A program made the translations under genes and the position numbers. A stretch of DNA of 64,000 nucleotides, taken from the NCBI GenBank assembly GCA_964505195.1, contig CAZDGV010000001.1:124001-188000 (forward strand), read 5' to 3'. Under the pieces are notes generated by a model. That model had not been told where the DNA came from. It was given only the letters and a program-made list of their open reading frames with translations, and made no database searches. Every line of letters starts with the position of its first letter. Position 1 is the first letter of the stretch. Shown piece after piece: positions 62,062 to 64,000 of the stretch. The stretch comes from CAZDGV01 sp964505195. GTDB lineage: Bacteria; Bacteroidota; Bacteroidia; Chitinophagales; Chitinophagaceae.

Positions 62062-63339
62062 TTAACGGCGCTGCATTGCGGGTGGTAAATCGATCACACA
62101 ACGGAAACCAATATAAGCCTTAGCTGTATCCTGATACTCATAATTTCTTGTTCCGTTTTGTAGATAATAACCTACATCTTTCCAGCTACCGCCGCGAACC
62201 ACTTTACGCTTCATGCGGGGAGGATCATTGTCTTGCGCGTTGTAACGGATATCCGGATTCAGATCGTGTGCAAAGTTGTAGCCGCCTTCGTAATAGAGCG
62301 AGCTGGTCCACTCGGCCACATTGCCCGCCATATTGTACAAACCAAAATCGTTGGGCCAGTATGCATCGGCACGTACGGTATATAAACCGCCGTCTTCGGG
62401 ATAGTTACCACGGCCGGGTTTGAAATTAGCCAGCAAGCAGCCCTTTCTGTTGCGCAAATAATAGTTACCCCAGGGGAACATTGACTGTGATCTTCCACCT
62501 CTGGCAGCGTATTCCCACTCGGCTTCGGTAGGCAAGCGGAAAGAAGATTCGGTTTGTTTCTTTTTTGATTCCAGTGCGCTGTTGAGATAGCGGCTGCGCC
62601 AGTTACAAAAAGCATTCGCCTGCTTCCAGTTTACACCCACCACAGGGTAGTTGGCATATGCAGGATGAGAGAAATAACGAATGGTTTGAGGATCGTTGTA
62701 GCTGTAAGTAAAATCGCGGGTCCAAACCAAGGTGTCCGGATAAATCTGGATTGTATCCTTGATTATGAAATCTGAGCGTGATTGACCGGGCTTGCGATAG
62801 GCGGCTGCTTTGAAATCAAAATATTCTTCGAGGTAAATGATTTTCTCAGGGTCAATTTCTACTCTTCCGAAAAGACTTTCAGCGGGATCGATCATCAAAC
62901 TGCTCAGCTTTTCCTTGATGTCTTTGTCTTTCCACATGAGTGCCATCTTCTTCATGTCAAGCTTTCCCGTCTTCTCGTCTTTTAAACCCAACACCGTTGC
63001 TGCAATAGAATCGCGCACCCAGAATACAAACTGCTTGTATTCGCTGTTGGTAATTTCGGTGGCATCCATCCAGAAGCCGTTGATGGAAATCTGACGGTTG
63101 CGTGCGGTATAGGCATAGTTGATGTCTTCATCGCTGGGGCCCATATAAAAAGTACCCTGGGGCACATGCACCATTCCAAAGGGCTTTACGAGGCCGGCAG
63201 GCGCACCGTAATTGGCACCGCGGAGCTGACCATCGCCCATGGGCGATTTGGAAGATTTTGACTTGCCGCAACCTGTAATCAGCATGGCAAAAGCCAGGAT
63301 TCCAAGTAAACTGAATATCTGGTTCTTCATCGAAGGCAT
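62062..63339 (-). CDS. gldK: Gliding motility/type IX secretion lipoprotein GldK (PorK)
   Basis: About 425 residues. A lipoprotein signal ends LITGCGKS (Cys 24 from ATG 63339, or 21 from ATG 63330). The body is an FGE-sulfatase/SUMF1-type domain: PQGTFYMGPSDEDINYAYT, DATEITNSEYKQFV, FRLPTEAEWEYAARGG, NMAGNVAEWTSSLY and VVRGGSWKD. With GldN it forms the large ring at the outer membrane of the T9SS. The start is set by the promoter box at 63361-63368; codons further up lie before it. It is the first gene of gldKLMN. Confidence 0.95.
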   Translation of the reverse strand: MPSMKNQIFSLLGILAFAMLITGCGKSKSSKSPMGDGQLRGANYGAPAGLVKPFGMVHVPQGTFYMGPSDEDINYAYTARNRQISINGFWMDATEITNSEYKQFVFWVRDSIAATVLGLKDEKTGKLDMKKMALMWKDKDIKEKLSSLMIDPAESLFGRVEIDPEKIIYLEEYFDFKAAAYRKPGQSRSDFIIKDTIQIYPDTLVWTRDFTYSYNDPQTIRYFSHPAYANYPVVGVNWKQANAFCNWRSRYLNSALESKKKQTESSFRLPTEAEWEYAARGGRSQSMFPWGNYYLRNRKGCLLANFKPGRGNYPEDGGLYTVRADAYWPNDFGLYNMAGNVAEWTSSLYYEGGYNFAHDLNPDIRYNAQDNDPPRMKRKVVRGGSWKDVGYYLQNGTRNYEYQDTAKAYIGFRCVIDLPPAMQRR

Positions 63340-63360
63340 TTTTTCTTTCACTGTAATGGA

Positions 63361-63368
63361 CAAATGTA
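63361..63368 (-). promoter_or_regulatory. -7 promoter element of the gldKLMN operon
   Basis: TACATTTG on the minus strand, 21 nt before the ATG at 63339. Confidence 0.6.
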
Positions 63369-63451
63369 GCAAATTCATAGGTTTTATTGCTTCATTATTG
63401 GGCGGAAACAGGGTTAATTTTCGCATTTTCAACGCTTTGGGCGCACATTCT

Positions 63452-64000
63452 TTAACGCAGACCGGTTTCTTTTATTGCAATAAGTCCGTTTTTATCTAAC
63501 AAACCCATCAATGCTGCCTCAGTTGCCACCGGCGGCAAACAAGACTGATTACGGCATAAATAGTAAAAAACACCCTGTTCCGGACTTTGTTTATCTGCTA
63601 TGAAAATCAACCCCTTATCTCCCCTACCCGCCGAGGCAAACACCTTGTTGGGCACATAGCGGCGGATAAAACCATCCCGCGCCTGCTCAAAATCCATCCC
63701 CAAAATGCTGATTTCGTTGAGCCCGGCTACCAGATTCATCCATTCAGACGCCCAAACCCCGAAAGAGCCGGGGTGACGCATCACTCCCTGTTGCAGGGCT
63801 GCCAGCATATCGATGCCTTCTTGCAGCATCGTCGCATCGGTGTAAAGTGTCCCCAGATAAAGTTTCGCTGCGCAAACCATGGCATTACCGGAGGGTACTG
63901 CCCCATCATATACTTCTTTTTTGCGCACCAGTACATCCTGCTGCTCACTCGGACTATAAAAATGAAATGGTGATTGCTGATCGCTGAACTGGGTATTCAA
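63452..64000 (-). CDS. YyaL/DUF255 thioredoxin-domain protein, C-terminal part (cut by window edge)
   Basis: The last 182 residues of a larger protein, open to the window end. They match the C-terminus of the YyaL/spermatogenesis-associated protein 20 family (full length about 680 residues): YDGAVPSGNAMVCAAKLYLG, typical of the helical barrel domain, and the ending YYLCRNQSCLPPV. The N-terminal thioredoxin-like domain lies outside. Family function is unclear. It is upstream of the gldKLMN promoter on the same strand. Confidence 0.85.
   Translation of the reverse strand: MNTQFSDQQSPFHFYSPSEQQDVLVRKKEVYDGAVPSGNAMVCAAKLYLGTLYTDATMLQEGIDMLAALQQGVMRHPGSFGVWASEWMNLVAGLNEISILGMDFEQARDGFIRRYVPNKVFASAGRGDKGLIFIADKQSPEQGVFYYLCRNQSCLPPVATEAALMGLLDKNGLIAIKETGLR

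Overview
The window is 64 kb of chromosomal DNA from a member of the Bacteroidota, most likely a Chitinophagaceae-like genus. Evidence for the phylum: a complete gldK-gldL-gldM-gldN set (type IX secretion/gliding motor), a GldB lipoprotein, two TonB-dependent receptors, an ATP synthase a subunit with an N-terminal signal-peptide extension, and at least a dozen genes preceded by the Bacteroidota -7 promoter element TAnnTTTG in place of a -35/-10 promoter with Shine-Dalgarno sites. Coding density is high. I saw no rRNA, tRNA, CRISPR, IS element or prophage. The family-level placement is a judgement, not a computed result.

Layout. 1-3.9 kb: HIT hydrolase (cut by the window edge), greA, a 2-hydroxyacid dehydrogenase and rsmA on the minus strand, with divergent pdxA. 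3.9-6.4 kb: an ABC-2 exporter pair and a LolA-like protein in one overlapping operon. 6.5-10.7 kb: atpB-E-F-H-A, closed by a strong terminator directly after atpA, so atpG is not in this operon. 10.8-16.1 kb: an MsbA-type ABC exporter, a DUF5690 membrane protein and a 731-residue exported protein whose C-terminus looks like a caspase-fold (clan CD) peptidase.

16.1-26.3 kb is the most interesting part. It holds a PhoB/PhoR-type two-component system, a transglutaminase-like exported protein, two lipoproteins, a large TonB-dependent receptor, a PhoU-like (DUF47) protein and a Pit phosphate transporter. Between these genes lie tandem 11-bp-phased repeats (six units at 24236-24301, four at 18148-18191, two at 24445-24461) that look like operators for a PhoB-family regulator. 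I infer a phosphate-responsive acquisition locus in which the receptor and beta-helix lipoprotein are the outer-membrane arm.

26.4-31.2 kb: rfbA, galE, a transketolase C-terminal half, then an ECF sigma/anti-sigma-like/Spy-like operon. 31.4-39.8 kb: an MBL-fold hydrolase, a small alpha-beta barrel protein and the cell-shape cluster purD, mreB-mreC-mreD-mrdA-rodA. 40-44.8 kb: two peptide transporters (POT and OPT) and a stand-alone AlkB hydroxylase. 44.8-53.7 kb: serS, nadE, gldB, apaG, a SUI1-domain factor, gpmI and a heme-receptor-like TonB protein. 53.8-58.2 kb: an ECF sigma factor with a one-TM/beta-barrel partner, a lipoprotein and uvrC. 58.5-63.4 kb: the gldKLMN operon, followed at the edge by a partial YyaL/DUF255 protein.

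Several genes (rsmA, nadE, gpmI, the lipoprotein at 55830, the clan CD-like gene) have only 4-6 bases between the -7 element and the start codon, which predicts leaderless or almost leaderless mRNAs. In rsmA and in the ABC exporter at 10780 this promoter position also changes which start codon is credible.
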